Shown: positions 32,183 to 42,317 of the stretch, piece by piece
Layout: every line of letters begins with the position of its first letter
Position numbering within the stretch: the first letter of the stretch is position 1
Assembly: GCA_021797775.1 (NCBI GenBank)
Contig: JAJZZC010000003.1
Location: 1-64,000, forward strand
Direction of reading: 5' to 3'
Length of the DNA: 64,000 bases
Origin: Bacillota bacterium
GTDB lineage: Bacteria; Bacillota; Sulfobacillia; RBS10-35; JAJYVN01
Position numbers and translations under genes: made by a program
Notes under the pieces: model-generated
Told to the model about the DNA's origin: nothing
The model's input: only the letters and a program-made list of their open reading frames with translations
Database searches by the model: none

Positions 32183-32812
32183 ATGGGCGACGTGAGCCGG
32201 GCGCGGGGTACCCCTGAACCGCCCGACCCCAGGGAGGTCCGTCGCGCGGTGGAGGGCCGGCTCTCGCCGGACCGGGCCGCGCATTGCGTCCGCGTGGCCG
32301 CGGAGGCCGAGCGGTTGGCCCGTGTCCACGGGGCGGACGCGGCGGAGGCCCGCCTGGCGGGCCTACTGCACGACTGGTGCCGCGAGGAGCCGGCCGACGC
32401 CATCCTCCGGGACGCGCAGGCCCTTGGTGTGCCGCTTCCCCGCGGGGAGGCGCAAGTTGTGCCCGCGGCCCTGCACGGCCCGGTGGCAGCGCGCCTCCTG
32501 CCCCTGCGCTGGCCTGGGCTGTCTTTGTCCGTGCTGGCGGCCATCGACCGGCACACGACTGGCGACCCGGAGATGACCGATTTCGACTGCCTGGTCTTTC
32601 TCGCGGATCTACTGGAGCCGGCCCACGACTTTCCCGGGATCGACGACCTGCGCGCCGCCGCGGAGCGCGACCTGCGCGCGGCCTGCGCGGAGGCCCTGAC
32701 CCGCGCGCTGAGCCGCCTGCTGGCCCAGGGTCGGCGCATCGACGCGCGCGCGGTAGCCGCACGCAACGCCCTGCTGGCCCGAGGGGCCGGGGCGGGCGGC
32801 CCAACCACCTGA
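32183..32812 (+). CDS. yqeK: YqeK-like HD domain phosphohydrolase
   Basis: HCVRVA, LLHDWCRE, IDRHTTG, DLLEP; nadD-yqeK-rsfS order. Confidence 0.92.
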   Translation: MGDVSRARGTPEPPDPREVRRAVEGRLSPDRAAHCVRVAAEAERLARVHGADAAEARLAGLLHDWCREEPADAILRDAQALGVPLPRGEAQVVPAALHGPVAARLLPLRWPGLSLSVLAAIDRHTTGDPEMTDFDCLVFLADLLEPAHDFPGIDDLRAAAERDLRAACAEALTRALSRLLAQGRRIDARAVAARNALLARGAGAGGPTT

Positions 32813-33408
32813 CCCTGGCTGGCCTGAATAGTGGCGCGCGGGACCGGTGGGCGCAATGGCGCACGGCTGGGCGGGCGCGTCCATCCACGGTGCGCGGGCC
32901 CCAGAACGGTGGCCACGGCCGTCATGGGCCGAGGGCAGGGGGCCTTGCGCGGAGAGCCGCCCTGCGCGCGGCTGCAGGCTCCATACGGGGCTCGGACGGG
33001 GCTCGCGGGCCACGCCCGAGCCCCGCGATGGTGCCCGGGTCTGTACGGGGCCGCAACACAAAGTGAGGTTGGTTGCGGCAGCCACAGCCTGAGCGAGGGT
33101 GGCGGTCGTCGCGGCCACTGCCCTCGGGATCGGGCCCCGCCGTCAGGGGCTTGGCCGCGGGCGCCTCGGACGGGGCTCGGCCACACGCCCTGCGTCGCCT
33201 GCGGGCAGCCCGCAGGCATCTGCTGCGTGGGCCGGGATCGGGCAGTCCCCACTCGATCGCGTACCCCAATGGCGTGCGGCGAAGGGCTACGCCCGCATGG
33301 GAACGCTTCCGGCGGGCCACCGTGCTGGCGGGGCAGGAATCGCCCCCGCGGACCCGGTAGAACGTGCGCCGAGGCGTGCCGCGGACATACCATGGGCGGG
33401 GCCGCTGG

Positions 33409-33834
33409 ATGGCGCGCCCCGTGTGGCACGCGACGGACCAGTCGGGGGAGGGAGCCGGCGCGGAGGGAACGGACGGGTCCGATCGGCTGCGGGGTTGCTG
33501 TGAGGCCCTGGCCTCCCGCAAGGGCATCGACGTGGTCGTCATGCGCGTCGCGGAACTCAGCTCCGTCACCGACCACTTCGTCATCGCCAGTGGCCACTCG
33601 CGCACGCAGGTACAGGCGCTCGCAGACGCGGTGCGCGAGCGCCTGCTGGCAGAGGACCGGCCAGCGCTCCGCTGCGAGGGGTACGCCGAGGCGCGCTGGA
33701 TCTGCATCGACTACGGCGAGTTCGTAGTGCACGTCTTCCTGGACGAGGTGCGCCGGTATTTCGACCTGGAGCGACTCTGGGGGGACGCCCCGCGGGACCG
33801 GTTCCCGCCGCGGTCCTCGGCCGAGCCGGCTTGA
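33409..33834 (+). CDS. rsfS: ribosome silencing factor RsfS
   Basis: DVVVMRVAELSSVTDHFVIASGHSRTQVQALAD, WICIDYGEFVVHVF. Confidence 0.95.
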   Translation: MARPVWHATDQSGEGAGAEGTDGSDRLRGCCEALASRKGIDVVVMRVAELSSVTDHFVIASGHSRTQVQALADAVRERLLAEDRPALRCEGYAEARWICIDYGEFVVHVFLDEVRRYFDLERLWGDAPRDRFPPRSSAEPA

Positions 33835-33919
33835 CCGCGCTGCCCGCGAGGCGTTATCATCATCCGCGCCGCCGCGGCGTACCGTTTCCATGGCGGCGTG
33901 CCGGTGGTGGTCCGCTCGT

Positions 33920-33995
33920 GGGGGTATAGCTCAGCTGGGAGAGCGCGTGAATGGCATTCACGAGGTCAGCGGTTCGACTCCGCTTACCTCCACCA
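33920..33995 (+). tRNA. tRNA-Ala (GGC)
   Basis: GGGGGTA/TACCTCC acceptor, anticodon stem CGTGA-ATGGCAT-TCACG, encoded CCA. Confidence 0.96.
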
Positions 33996-34007
33996 CCTGA
34001 CAGCACA

Positions 34008-34043
34008 CGGGGCCCCGGGGCGGTGACTCCGGGGCCCTTTGCC
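34008..34043 (+). terminator. hairpin downstream of tRNA-Ala
   Basis: ggggccccgg...ccggggcccttt. Confidence 0.6.
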
Positions 34044-34103
34044 GCGTCCTTGCGCCCGCCTGCAACGCCGCGGACGGAAGGGGGACGCCGCTTCCACCCG
34101 ACC

Positions 34104-35297
34104 ATGCTGCGCACACACCCCGCCTTGAGCGACCCAGGTGTCCTGTTCCTGACGGCCACGCTTGGCAGCGGGCATCGCCAGGTGGCGCGCGCTGTCGAGG
34201 ATGCCCTGCTGTTGCGCCGCACCGACCTGCGTGTGCACAGCGCGGACTACGCGGACGCGCTGGGACCGGCGCTCTACCGCGGGATCCGCGCGGCGTATGT
34301 CTTCACCCTGCGGCACTGGTGGAGTGGCTGGGAGTGGTTCTACCGCACGATGGCCATGCTGCAGCCGGGATCGGCCCTGCACCGCGGGCTACACGGCTTG
34401 GGCCAGCGCCGGGTGCTCGCGGTGCTGCTGTCCGTCGCGCCGCGCGTCGCGGTCTGCACCTTCCCCGAAGAGGCCGGCATCCTGTCGGAACTGCGCCGTC
34501 GCGGGCTCTGGTCGGGGCGCACGCTCGTCGTGGTGACCGACCATGTCGCGCACTCCCAATGGATCCACCCGCACGTCGACATCTACTGTGTCTCCTCGCC
34601 CGAGGTCGCCGCCGACTTTGTCGCGTTGGGCGTCCCTCCGGACCGGGTGCAGGTCACGGGCATCCCGCTGCGACCGGGGTTTGCCGTCCGGCACGAGCGT
34701 GTGGCAACCCGGGCCGCCCTCGGCCTTGACCCCGAGTTACCTCTCGCGCTGGTCATGCCGGGGGCCTTCGGCGACGTCGAGCCCTCGGTGCTGGCCTGCC
34801 GGGCCCTCCTGGCCTTGTCCATGCCCGTCCAGGTGGCGTTTGTCACCGGAGACGCCCGCGCCGCGACCCAGGCCGCCGCCGCGCTTGGCACCGACATCTG
34901 GCGCCGGGGGCAGGTGGCCGCGGGACGCTTGCGGGTGCTCGGCCAGGTGGAGGCGATGGCGCCGCTGATGCAGGCCGCAGACTTCCTGGTCGGCAAGGCT
35001 GGCGGTGTCACCACCTCCGAGGCACTGGCCTGCACCCTCCCCATGCTGCTGTTCCGTCCGCTTCCCGGGCAGGAGCGCGCTAATGCAGGTTTTCTCCAGC
35101 AGCGCGGCGCCGCGCGCGTGGCCACCGACGTGGGAGGTCTGGCGGCCGCAGCCGAAGAACTGCTCCACCGGCCGGAGGCGGTGGCCGAAATGCGCGCGGC
35201 CTGCCGGCGCCTCGCGCGGCCCCACGCGGCCGACGCGGTCGCCATCATCCTCTTGGCCTGGCTGGCCGAGGGAGAGACCGCTGGCGGCATCGCGTAA
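34104..35297 (+). CDS. MGDG synthase/UgtP-type glycosyltransferase (paralog of 21730-22953)
   Basis: LTATLGSGHRQVARAVE, VVVTDHVAHSQWIHPHVDIYCVSS, GKAGGVTTSEALA. Confidence 0.88.
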   Translation: MLRTHPALSDPGVLFLTATLGSGHRQVARAVEDALLLRRTDLRVHSADYADALGPALYRGIRAAYVFTLRHWWSGWEWFYRTMAMLQPGSALHRGLHGLGQRRVLAVLLSVAPRVAVCTFPEEAGILSELRRRGLWSGRTLVVVTDHVAHSQWIHPHVDIYCVSSPEVAADFVALGVPPDRVQVTGIPLRPGFAVRHERVATRAALGLDPELPLALVMPGAFGDVEPSVLACRALLALSMPVQVAFVTGDARAATQAAAALGTDIWRRGQVAAGRLRVLGQVEAMAPLMQAADFLVGKAGGVTTSEALACTLPMLLFRPLPGQERANAGFLQQRGAARVATDVGGLAAAAEELLHRPEAVAEMRAACRRLARPHAADAVAIILLAWLAEGETAGGIA

Positions 35298-35717
35298 GGG
35301 CGTTTCCGTGCGCAGGGCATCTGTCCCAGCCGGCGGGGTGCTAGAACGGTGCAGGCGTAGCGCAAATGGCGGTGTGCTTTTGCGTGCCTCTGCCGCGTGG
35401 GTGGGGCGGATGCGGTTTGTGCCGTGTGGTGGCGGCTTTTCACCCCTGGATCGTCACGGTTCGGCGCTGCGTTTGAGGGCCTGCCCAGAGTCGTGTCGGT
35501 GGAGCGGGTGGCGCATAGAGCACCTGCGTGGGGCAGGCGCCTCCCCCTACTGCTCTCTCTCTCGGGTCGACGGCATCTCCCCTCTTGTCAGGGCTTATCC
35601 CAGTGTGTTGGCGCGCGGGGCCAACGCCGGTTTGCCTCGCTCGAGCGGCGCACGATAAGATCGAGAGCGGCCGGCGCACCGCGTGCGGCGGCGTGGGCGA
35701 AAGGCGGTAGCGCAGGC

Positions 35718-38303
35718 ATGGCCGGAGCGGGGGAGCGCAGCGACGGGGCGCGGGGGGCGGAGGTGACCCGCGCCGAGGGTGAGGTCGCTCGGTACGAGCC
35801 GGCCGCGGTCGAGGCCAAGTGGCGCAATCGGTGGGAGGAAGAGGCCGCCAGGGGTGAGGCTGCGTTGCGCGCTGCTGGGGTCGACCCGGCAAGCCGCCTA
35901 CCGGATCCGACGCGCCCAAAGCACTATGCGCTGACCATGTTCCCCTACCCGTCGGGCGACCTGCACATCGGCCATTGGTACGCCATGGTGCCCGCGGACG
36001 CGCACGCGCGGCTGCACCGTATGCGCGGGTACGATGTCATCTTCCCCATGGGGTTCGACGCCTTCGGCCTGCCGGCGGAGAATGCGGCCATTAAGCGCGG
36101 CGCCCACCCCTACCGCTGGACCATGGCCAACATCGCGCGCATGCGCTTGCAACTGCGCAGTATGGGCGCGTCTTTCGATTGGGCGCGCGAGGTGGTGACG
36201 TGCGACCCAGCCTACTATCGGTGGAACCAGTGGCTCTTCCTCCGGCTTTATGAACGCGACCTGGCGTACAGGAAGAAAGCGCCCGTGGACTTCTGCCCGC
36301 ACTGCAACACCACGGTGGCGCGGGAGCAGGTGATCGGGCCGGAGCGCCTCTGCGAGCGCTGCGACACGCCGGTGACGCGCAGGGACCTGGAGCAGTGGTT
36401 CTTCCGCATCACGGCATACGCCGATGAACTCCTGCGCTTCGACGCGCTGGAGTGGCCAGAGCGCGTCCTCACCATGCAGCGTAACTGGATCGGCCGCTCC
36501 GAGGGCGTGCAGTTCACCCTGTGCATCCAGGGACATCCCGGTCTGAGCTTTGAGGTGTTTACCACCCGTATCGATACGGTCTTCGGGGTCTCGTTTTGTG
36601 TCCTGGCCCCGGAGCACCCGTTGGTGCCGCTGGTGTCGGTCCCGGAGCGGCGCGCCGCGGTGGAGGCCTACCGCGCTCAGGCCGCACGCCGCAGCGAGAT
36701 CGAACGCCTCTCCAGCGAACGCCAGCGGACCGGCGTGTTTACGGGCGCGCACGTGCTGCACCCCTTCACCGGCCAGCCTGTGCCGGTGTGGGTTGGCGAC
36801 TACGTGCTGGCCACCTACGGCACGGGCGCGATTATGGCGGTGCCCGCCCACGATGAGCGAGACTTCGACTTCGCGCGGGCGCACGGACTCCCCGTGCCGG
36901 TGGTCGTGGTGCCCCCGGGGACCGGGGCGCTGCGGGGCGAGGAGCCGGCCTCCGCGTACACGGCCGACGGCGTGCTGGTCTGCTCGGGCCCGTACGACGG
37001 GCTGCCGAGCGCGGTGGCGCGCCAGCGCCTGGCCGACGACCTGGAGGCCCGTGGCGCCGGCCGTCGTCAGGTCCACTACCGGCTGCGCGACTGGCTGATC
37101 AGCCGCCAGCGCTATTGGGGTACGCCCATCCCCATCGTGTACTGCGCGCGCTGCGGCACCGTCCCCGTGCCAGACGCCGACCTGCCGATACGGCTGCCGG
37201 AGGACGCCGCCTTCCTGCCGACCGGGGAGTCCCCGCTCCTGCGCCATGCGGCCTTCCGCCACGCACCCTGCCCGCGTTGCGGCGCGCCGGCGCAGCGGGA
37301 GACCGACACGATGGACACCTTTGTGGATTCGTCGTGGTACCAGTACCGCTACCTGTCGCCGCAGGACCAGAGCCAGCCGTTCGATCCGGCCGCGGCACAG
37401 GCGTGGTTGCCGGTGGACCGTTACACGGGCGGCGTCGAGCACGCCACGATGCATCTCCTGTACACGCGCTTCTTCACCAAGGCGTTGCGTGACCTCGGCC
37501 TGAGCACCCTCAATGAGCCGATGCCTCGCCTGTTCAACCAGGGGGTGATCCTGGGCGAGAACAGCGAGAAGATGAGCAAGTCGCGGGGAAACGTCGTCAA
37601 CCCCGACGATCTGGCCGCGCGCTACGGTGCCGACGCCGTCCGGGTCTACCTGATGTTCCTGGGTCCGTGGGACGCGGGCGGTCCCTGGAACCCGCAGGGA
37701 ATCGAGGGGGCCGTCCGTTTCCTGCAGCGCGTCCATCGGCTGTGCCTGGTGGTCGCCGCCGCTCCGGCAAGCCCGGATCCGGGGCTCCCGCGCGGCGCCG
37801 CGGCCGCGGGGGTGTTGCGGGCGGTGCATCGCACAATCCAGCGCGTGGGCGACGACATGGAGCGGTTCGCGTTCAACACGGCCATCGCCGCGCTCATGAC
37901 GCTGGTCAACGAGTTGTACGCGTACCGCGAGGACGCGGGGGAGGGCGCCGACTGCGCCGCCCTGCGCCAGGCGGCGGAAGCCCTCGTCCTCCTGTTGGCG
38001 CCGTTGGCACCGTACCTCGCGGCGGAGTGCTGGGAGGTACTGGGCCGCCAGGGATCGGTGCACGCACAGCGCTGGCCCGCCTTCGACCCGGAACTGGTCG
38101 CCGAGCAGGTGGTGACCTTGGTGGTCCAGGTCAACGGGCGGGTGCGCGACCGCGTGGTCGTCCCGGCCTCGGCCAGCGAGTCGGAACAACGCGCGGCGGC
38201 GCTCGGTAGCCCCAAGGTGGCCGTGGCGCTGGGTGGGCAGGCCCCCGAGCGCGTCGTGGTCGTGCCAGGCCGGCTGGTCAACGTGGTGGCCGCGCGCCCC
38301 TGA
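35718..38303 (+). CDS. leuS: leucyl-tRNA synthetase
   Basis: FPYPSGDLHIGHWYAM, KMSKSRGN, DTFVDSSWYQYRY. Confidence 0.98.
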   Translation: MAGAGERSDGARGAEVTRAEGEVARYEPAAVEAKWRNRWEEEAARGEAALRAAGVDPASRLPDPTRPKHYALTMFPYPSGDLHIGHWYAMVPADAHARLHRMRGYDVIFPMGFDAFGLPAENAAIKRGAHPYRWTMANIARMRLQLRSMGASFDWAREVVTCDPAYYRWNQWLFLRLYERDLAYRKKAPVDFCPHCNTTVAREQVIGPERLCERCDTPVTRRDLEQWFFRITAYADELLRFDALEWPERVLTMQRNWIGRSEGVQFTLCIQGHPGLSFEVFTTRIDTVFGVSFCVLAPEHPLVPLVSVPERRAAVEAYRAQAARRSEIERLSSERQRTGVFTGAHVLHPFTGQPVPVWVGDYVLATYGTGAIMAVPAHDERDFDFARAHGLPVPVVVVPPGTGALRGEEPASAYTADGVLVCSGPYDGLPSAVARQRLADDLEARGAGRRQVHYRLRDWLISRQRYWGTPIPIVYCARCGTVPVPDADLPIRLPEDAAFLPTGESPLLRHAAFRHAPCPRCGAPAQRETDTMDTFVDSSWYQYRYLSPQDQSQPFDPAAAQAWLPVDRYTGGVEHATMHLLYTRFFTKALRDLGLSTLNEPMPRLFNQGVILGENSEKMSKSRGNVVNPDDLAARYGADAVRVYLMFLGPWDAGGPWNPQGIEGAVRFLQRVHRLCLVVAAAPASPDPGLPRGAAAAGVLRAVHRTIQRVGDDMERFAFNTAIAALMTLVNELYAYREDAGEGADCAALRQAAEALVLLLAPLAPYLAAECWEVLGRQGSVHAQRWPAFDPELVAEQVVTLVVQVNGRVRDRVVVPASASESEQRAAALGSPKVAVALGGQAPERVVVVPGRLVNVVAARP

Positions 38304-38596
38304 TAGGCCCTGCGCTCTGCCAGACGGGGTCGGCCTGGGCGGACCCCTGCGGGCGCAGGCGGCGCGGCCAAGCGCAGGGCGGCGGGTGCGCACCCCCGGT
38401 CGCGGTGGCGGCCCCTCTGACGGTGTGGCCGCCCGAAAGGCGGTCGGCCGGCCGCTTGCCCCGCGCGTCTGGGTGGGCGAGGCTCCCGCCGCCTGAGAGC
38501 GTGCGCGGGGGTGACGATGCCCGTGGGCACGGCGCACGGGTGCGGGGTGGCGCGGGCAGACAGGGTTGGACGGCCGGTGTTCCGCTTCGGTCTCCC

Positions 38597-39811
38597 ATGA
38601 CCGTGCACGAACTCCTCGGACCGGATCCTGAGCACGCGCTCCCCCTCGCGGGCCGGCGAGGTGCCTCTGAGCAAGCGACGCTCGGCGAGCGGCCCACGGC
38701 GCCGTCAACCAGGAGGGGGCGTGGCGTGGTGTACGATGCGGCCGTGGTTGGGGCCGGTCCGGCGGGGGCCACCCTGGCCCGGCTGCTGGCTGCCGAGGGC
38801 CTGTCCACGGTCCTGCTGGAGGCCGACCGCCTCCCTCGGTACAAGCCGTGCGGCGGCGGGCTGACGCTGCGTGCCCTGCGCGTCCTGGCCCCGGAGGCGC
38901 TGGCGTCCGTCCGCGTGCGCTGCCCGCGCGCCCACGCTGTCTGCGGGCGGCGCGAGGTGCTGGTGCAGGGCGGGTCCTTGGCGGTCGCCATGGTCATGCG
39001 CGATGAGTTCGACCACCTGCTGACGCGGCTTGCTCGGGATGCAGGTGCCGAGGTGCGCGATGGCTGCCGCGTGACAGGTGCGCGCCTCCTCCCCGACGGC
39101 GTCGAGGTGGTGGCGGGGGGACAGCCGGTGCGCGCACGCCTGATTGCCTGTGCGGACGGTGCCACCGGTCCGTTTGCCGGCCCGCTCGGCCGGGCCGTGG
39201 GCTTGGCGGGGACGCCGCCCCACGTCGGCGCGCTGGAGGTGGAGTTGGAGGATCCCGCCCAGGCTTGGGGGGACGAGGTGCGCGGTGACTTCGACCTGGT
39301 GCCGCGCGGGTACGGTTGGGTCTTTCCCAAGGCCGGTATCCTCTCGGTCGGCGTCGCTTCCTGGCGTCGAGGGGTCGGTGGCCGCGCGCTCCGCGAGGCC
39401 CTAAACACATACCTCCGCCGCCTGGGCCTCCAGAGCCGGCGCGTGCTGCGCGCCCGCGGGCACCCCATCCCCGTCGGAGGCCGCCTGCCCGCCTCGCTGC
39501 TGGCGGCTCCGCGTGCCCTGCGCTTGGGCGACGCCGCCGGCCTCGCCGATCCCCTCTTCGGCGAGGGGATTGCCCATGCCCTGGAGAGCGCCCATCTGGC
39601 TGCCGCGGCCATCGTGCGCGGTCAGCCGCAGGCGTACGCCCGCGCGGTCGGCGCGACCATCTATCGCAGCTTCCGCCTGGCGAGCGCGGTGGGGGATGTC
39701 TTCTACGCCAACCCCCGGCCGTGGTTCGCCCTGGCGGGCGGGTTGCCCGCTGCGCGCGCGTGGGCCTGGCGGCTGGCGGTGGGGGGGCTTGGCCATGGCG
39801 CTGGCGTTTGA
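38597..39811 (+). CDS. geranylgeranyl reductase family FAD-dependent oxidoreductase
   Basis: AAVVGAGPAGATLARLLA, YKPCGGGL, GYGWVFPKAGILSVGV, GLADPLFGEGIAHALES. Confidence 0.88.
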   Translation: MTVHELLGPDPEHALPLAGRRGASEQATLGERPTAPSTRRGRGVVYDAAVVGAGPAGATLARLLAAEGLSTVLLEADRLPRYKPCGGGLTLRALRVLAPEALASVRVRCPRAHAVCGRREVLVQGGSLAVAMVMRDEFDHLLTRLARDAGAEVRDGCRVTGARLLPDGVEVVAGGQPVRARLIACADGATGPFAGPLGRAVGLAGTPPHVGALEVELEDPAQAWGDEVRGDFDLVPRGYGWVFPKAGILSVGVASWRRGVGGRALREALNTYLRRLGLQSRRVLRARGHPIPVGGRLPASLLAAPRALRLGDAAGLADPLFGEGIAHALESAHLAAAAIVRGQPQAYARAVGATIYRSFRLASAVGDVFYANPRPWFALAGGLPAARAWAWRLAVGGLGHGAGV

Positions 39812-40988
39812 GAAGCTGGCCGCCGCGATCCGGCGGGGCGAGGTCGCGCCCGTGTATACCCTGGCCGGCGAGGACCTGCTGCAACAGCGCGAGGTGTTGG
39901 CGGCGTTGCGCGAGCGCGTTCCCGACATCGGCCGCCAGGTGCTGGACGGCGCCACCTGTTCGGCGGGGGAGATCGTCGCGGCGCTCCGCACCGCGGGCTT
40001 TGTCCCTGGCCGGCTCGTGGTTGTCGAGGAACCACGGTGGATGTTGCCGCCCCGCCGGGCCGCTGGCCGCTCCGCCCGCGGCCGGCCGGCCCGTGCCGAC
40101 GCGCGGAGCGCACCCGATGGCGGTGAGGACGCCGAAGGCGCCCTAGGGGAGGGCGGCGATGCAGTCGCCGACGACCCTGCCACGGAGGGACCGGGCAGCC
40201 CAGCGCCCGCGCAGCAGAACGCGGAACAGGGCGAGACGGGAGGCGATGAACGCGCCCTGCTCGCCTACATCGACCGGCCGGCGACCGACGCGGTGCTGGT
40301 GCTGCGTGCGACTGCGGCCGTGGACCGGCGCCGCCGTCTCACCCGCCGGGCGGCTGAACGCGGCGTGCAGTTGCTGACCGTGCCGCCGGCACCGGCCGAG
40401 GCTGCTCGCTGGATCCAGGAGCGCGCCCGCGGCCTGGGCCTACCGCTGGACCGGGCATCCGGGGACCTGGTCGCGGCGCGGCTGGAGGGTGCGACGTGCG
40501 AGCGCATCGACAGCGAGTTGCGCAAGCTGGCGGCGTGGGCGCAAGGGACGGTGCTCGACCGGGAGGCCCTCGACCGCCTGTTGCCGGCGAGCCGGGAGGA
40601 GCGCGTCTTCGATCTGCTCGATGCGGCCGTGCTGGGCCAGGGGGCGCGGGCGCTCGCCCTCGGCGCAGCCCTGCGCGCGCAGGGCGAGCCGGTGCCCCTG
40701 CTGCTTTTCCTCCTTGCGAAGCAGTTGCGCTCGCTGGTCCTCGTGGCGGACGCCTGCCGTGACGGGAGCCGGCCCGAGGAAGCGGCCGGACGGCTCGGGT
40801 TGCACCCTTTCGTCGCACGTAAGGCTTTGCAGCAATCCCGTCATTTCTCGCCCGGCGCCCTGGCGGCAGCGTGGGACGCCGTCTGGGGGGCCGAGTTCGC
40901 TTTCAAGTCCGGCCGGCTGGACGAGGATCGAGCCCTCGACCAAGCCCTGTTGGGCGTACTGCGCGCACAGGCCACAGCTTCAAGTTGA
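39795..40988 (+). CDS. holA: DNA polymerase III subunit delta
   Basis: APVYTLAGEDLLQQREVL, C-terminal KQLRSLVLVAD, followed by rpsT. Confidence 0.88.
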   Translation: MALAFEKLAAAIRRGEVAPVYTLAGEDLLQQREVLAALRERVPDIGRQVLDGATCSAGEIVAALRTAGFVPGRLVVVEEPRWMLPPRRAAGRSARGRPARADARSAPDGGEDAEGALGEGGDAVADDPATEGPGSPAPAQQNAEQGETGGDERALLAYIDRPATDAVLVLRATAAVDRRRRLTRRAAERGVQLLTVPPAPAEAARWIQERARGLGLPLDRASGDLVAARLEGATCERIDSELRKLAAWAQGTVLDREALDRLLPASREERVFDLLDAAVLGQGARALALGAALRAQGEPVPLLLFLLAKQLRSLVLVADACRDGSRPEEAAGRLGLHPFVARKALQQSRHFSPGALAAAWDAVWGAEFAFKSGRLDEDRALDQALLGVLRAQATASS

Positions 40989-41186
40989 CATCTCCCCACG
41001 GCTAGAGCCGGGGGATGCGGGGTTATGGGACCCTCGCGGGCCCTCCGGTTCCTGGTTCCTCGGGAGGCTTGCGCCCCATCTCTCCACAGGCAACTGCACC
41101 GCCTGCCCGGCGGCGGAGCGGCGCCTCAGCGCGCTGTCGTTCTGCCCTCCAAACCGCGACCGGAACGACCCCATTCGCACCCGCGC

Positions 41187-41427
41187 CAGGGCCGCGTCGT
41201 TCTGGGCGAGTGGCTTGCGCCACAGGCGATTGCGGGCGCAGGCCGAATGCGCGGCGTACGGTCGTCAGTGCCCCCGTGACCCCACGGGCGCCGCGGCCGC
41301 GTCGTGGCGCCGAACCTGTGCGCGGCAAGCGGTGGCAGGCGCGAGCGGACCGGCGTACCGCTCCGAAGTCACCCCCGCTCGTGGCGCCGTCTGGGCGAAG
41401 GCCCCCCGCCGGAATGACGCCACCCTG
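41187..41427 (+). mobile_element. MITE-like element, copy 1
   Basis: TIRs CAGGGCCGCGTCGTTC / GAATGACGCCACCCTG; 10-bp TSD gcacccgcgc at 41177-41186 and 41428-41437; near-identical to 55227-55467. Confidence 0.8.
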
Positions 41428-41522
41428 GCACCCGCGCCCGCGCTGCAGGGCCGCCGTGTGCGGCGTCGAAGGCACGTCCGGATTCCGGTGCGTGTGGGTG
41501 CCCGAGCGGCGGGGGATGGGCC

Positions 41523-42089
41523 GTGGAGCAGGCCAGGGACGCAGGTCTCCGGGTACGGCAGGCGGGGCCCAGCGACCTTCCGGCGCTGACGGCCCTGCGC
41601 GCTGCGGCCGGGTGGGGTTCCGGCGGGCTGGAGGGCAGCTTCGCTGCGGTGGCGGCGGGGCGTCAGGTCATCCTGGTTGCTGATCTGGACGGGCGAGCCG
41701 TCGGCACGGTGACCGCCACCTTTATGCCCGCGGGAACGGGGAGGGCGCGCTCGGGTCACATCAGTGATCTGGTGGTGGCCCCCCGCTGGCGCCGGCGCGG
41801 GATCGCCAGCGAGTTGCTGGCGGCGGCGGAGGAAGCCATCCACCGGCGGGGTCTGCAAGGTGTCACGCTCGACGTGGACGCCCACAACGACGGGGCCATG
41901 CGCCTCTACCTCGGACGTGGGTACCACCGCCTCGGTCCGGCGCAGTTTCCCTGGGGCCCTGGTCACACGCTGCTCAAGGTGCTGGAACCGGACGGTCGGC
42001 CCGTGCCGGCGTCGCCCCGTGGATGGCCGGCATGGACGCACCGGATCCGGCGGTTCCTGGCTGGTGACCAGTGGCCCTTACCGCGTTGA
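41523..42089 (+). CDS. GNAT family N-acetyltransferase
   Basis: ISDLVVAPRWRRRGIASELLAAAEEAIHRRG, YLGRGY. Confidence 0.85.
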   Translation: MEQARDAGLRVRQAGPSDLPALTALRAAAGWGSGGLEGSFAAVAAGRQVILVADLDGRAVGTVTATFMPAGTGRARSGHISDLVVAPRWRRRGIASELLAAAEEAIHRRGLQGVTLDVDAHNDGAMRLYLGRGYHRLGPAQFPWGPGHTLLKVLEPDGRPVPASPRGWPAWTHRIRRFLAGDQWPLPR

Positions 42090-42317
42090 TGGCGGGCAGG
42101 TGGGTGGGAGCCCGTCCGGCAGCGTGCCGGGAACGGCGTTCAGCCCCGGGTGCGGCGGCCGAGAAGGGGCTCAGCGAGGGTTCCCGCCGTGTGCGAAAAC
42201 CGTCTGCCCTATCCAGGCGCAAGCCTGGCTCGGGCGGGCCGTGGTGGTCCCATCCGCGGCCCCCGCGCCCCGGTCCACCGGCCTCCCGCAAGCGGGGCAG
42301 GGTTTCCCTTAGGCTAC

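Noticed and set aside
35298-35717. Possible T-box leader upstream of leuS
   Set aside because: The conserved T-box sequence (AGGGTGGNACCGCG type) was not seen in the 420-bp leader.
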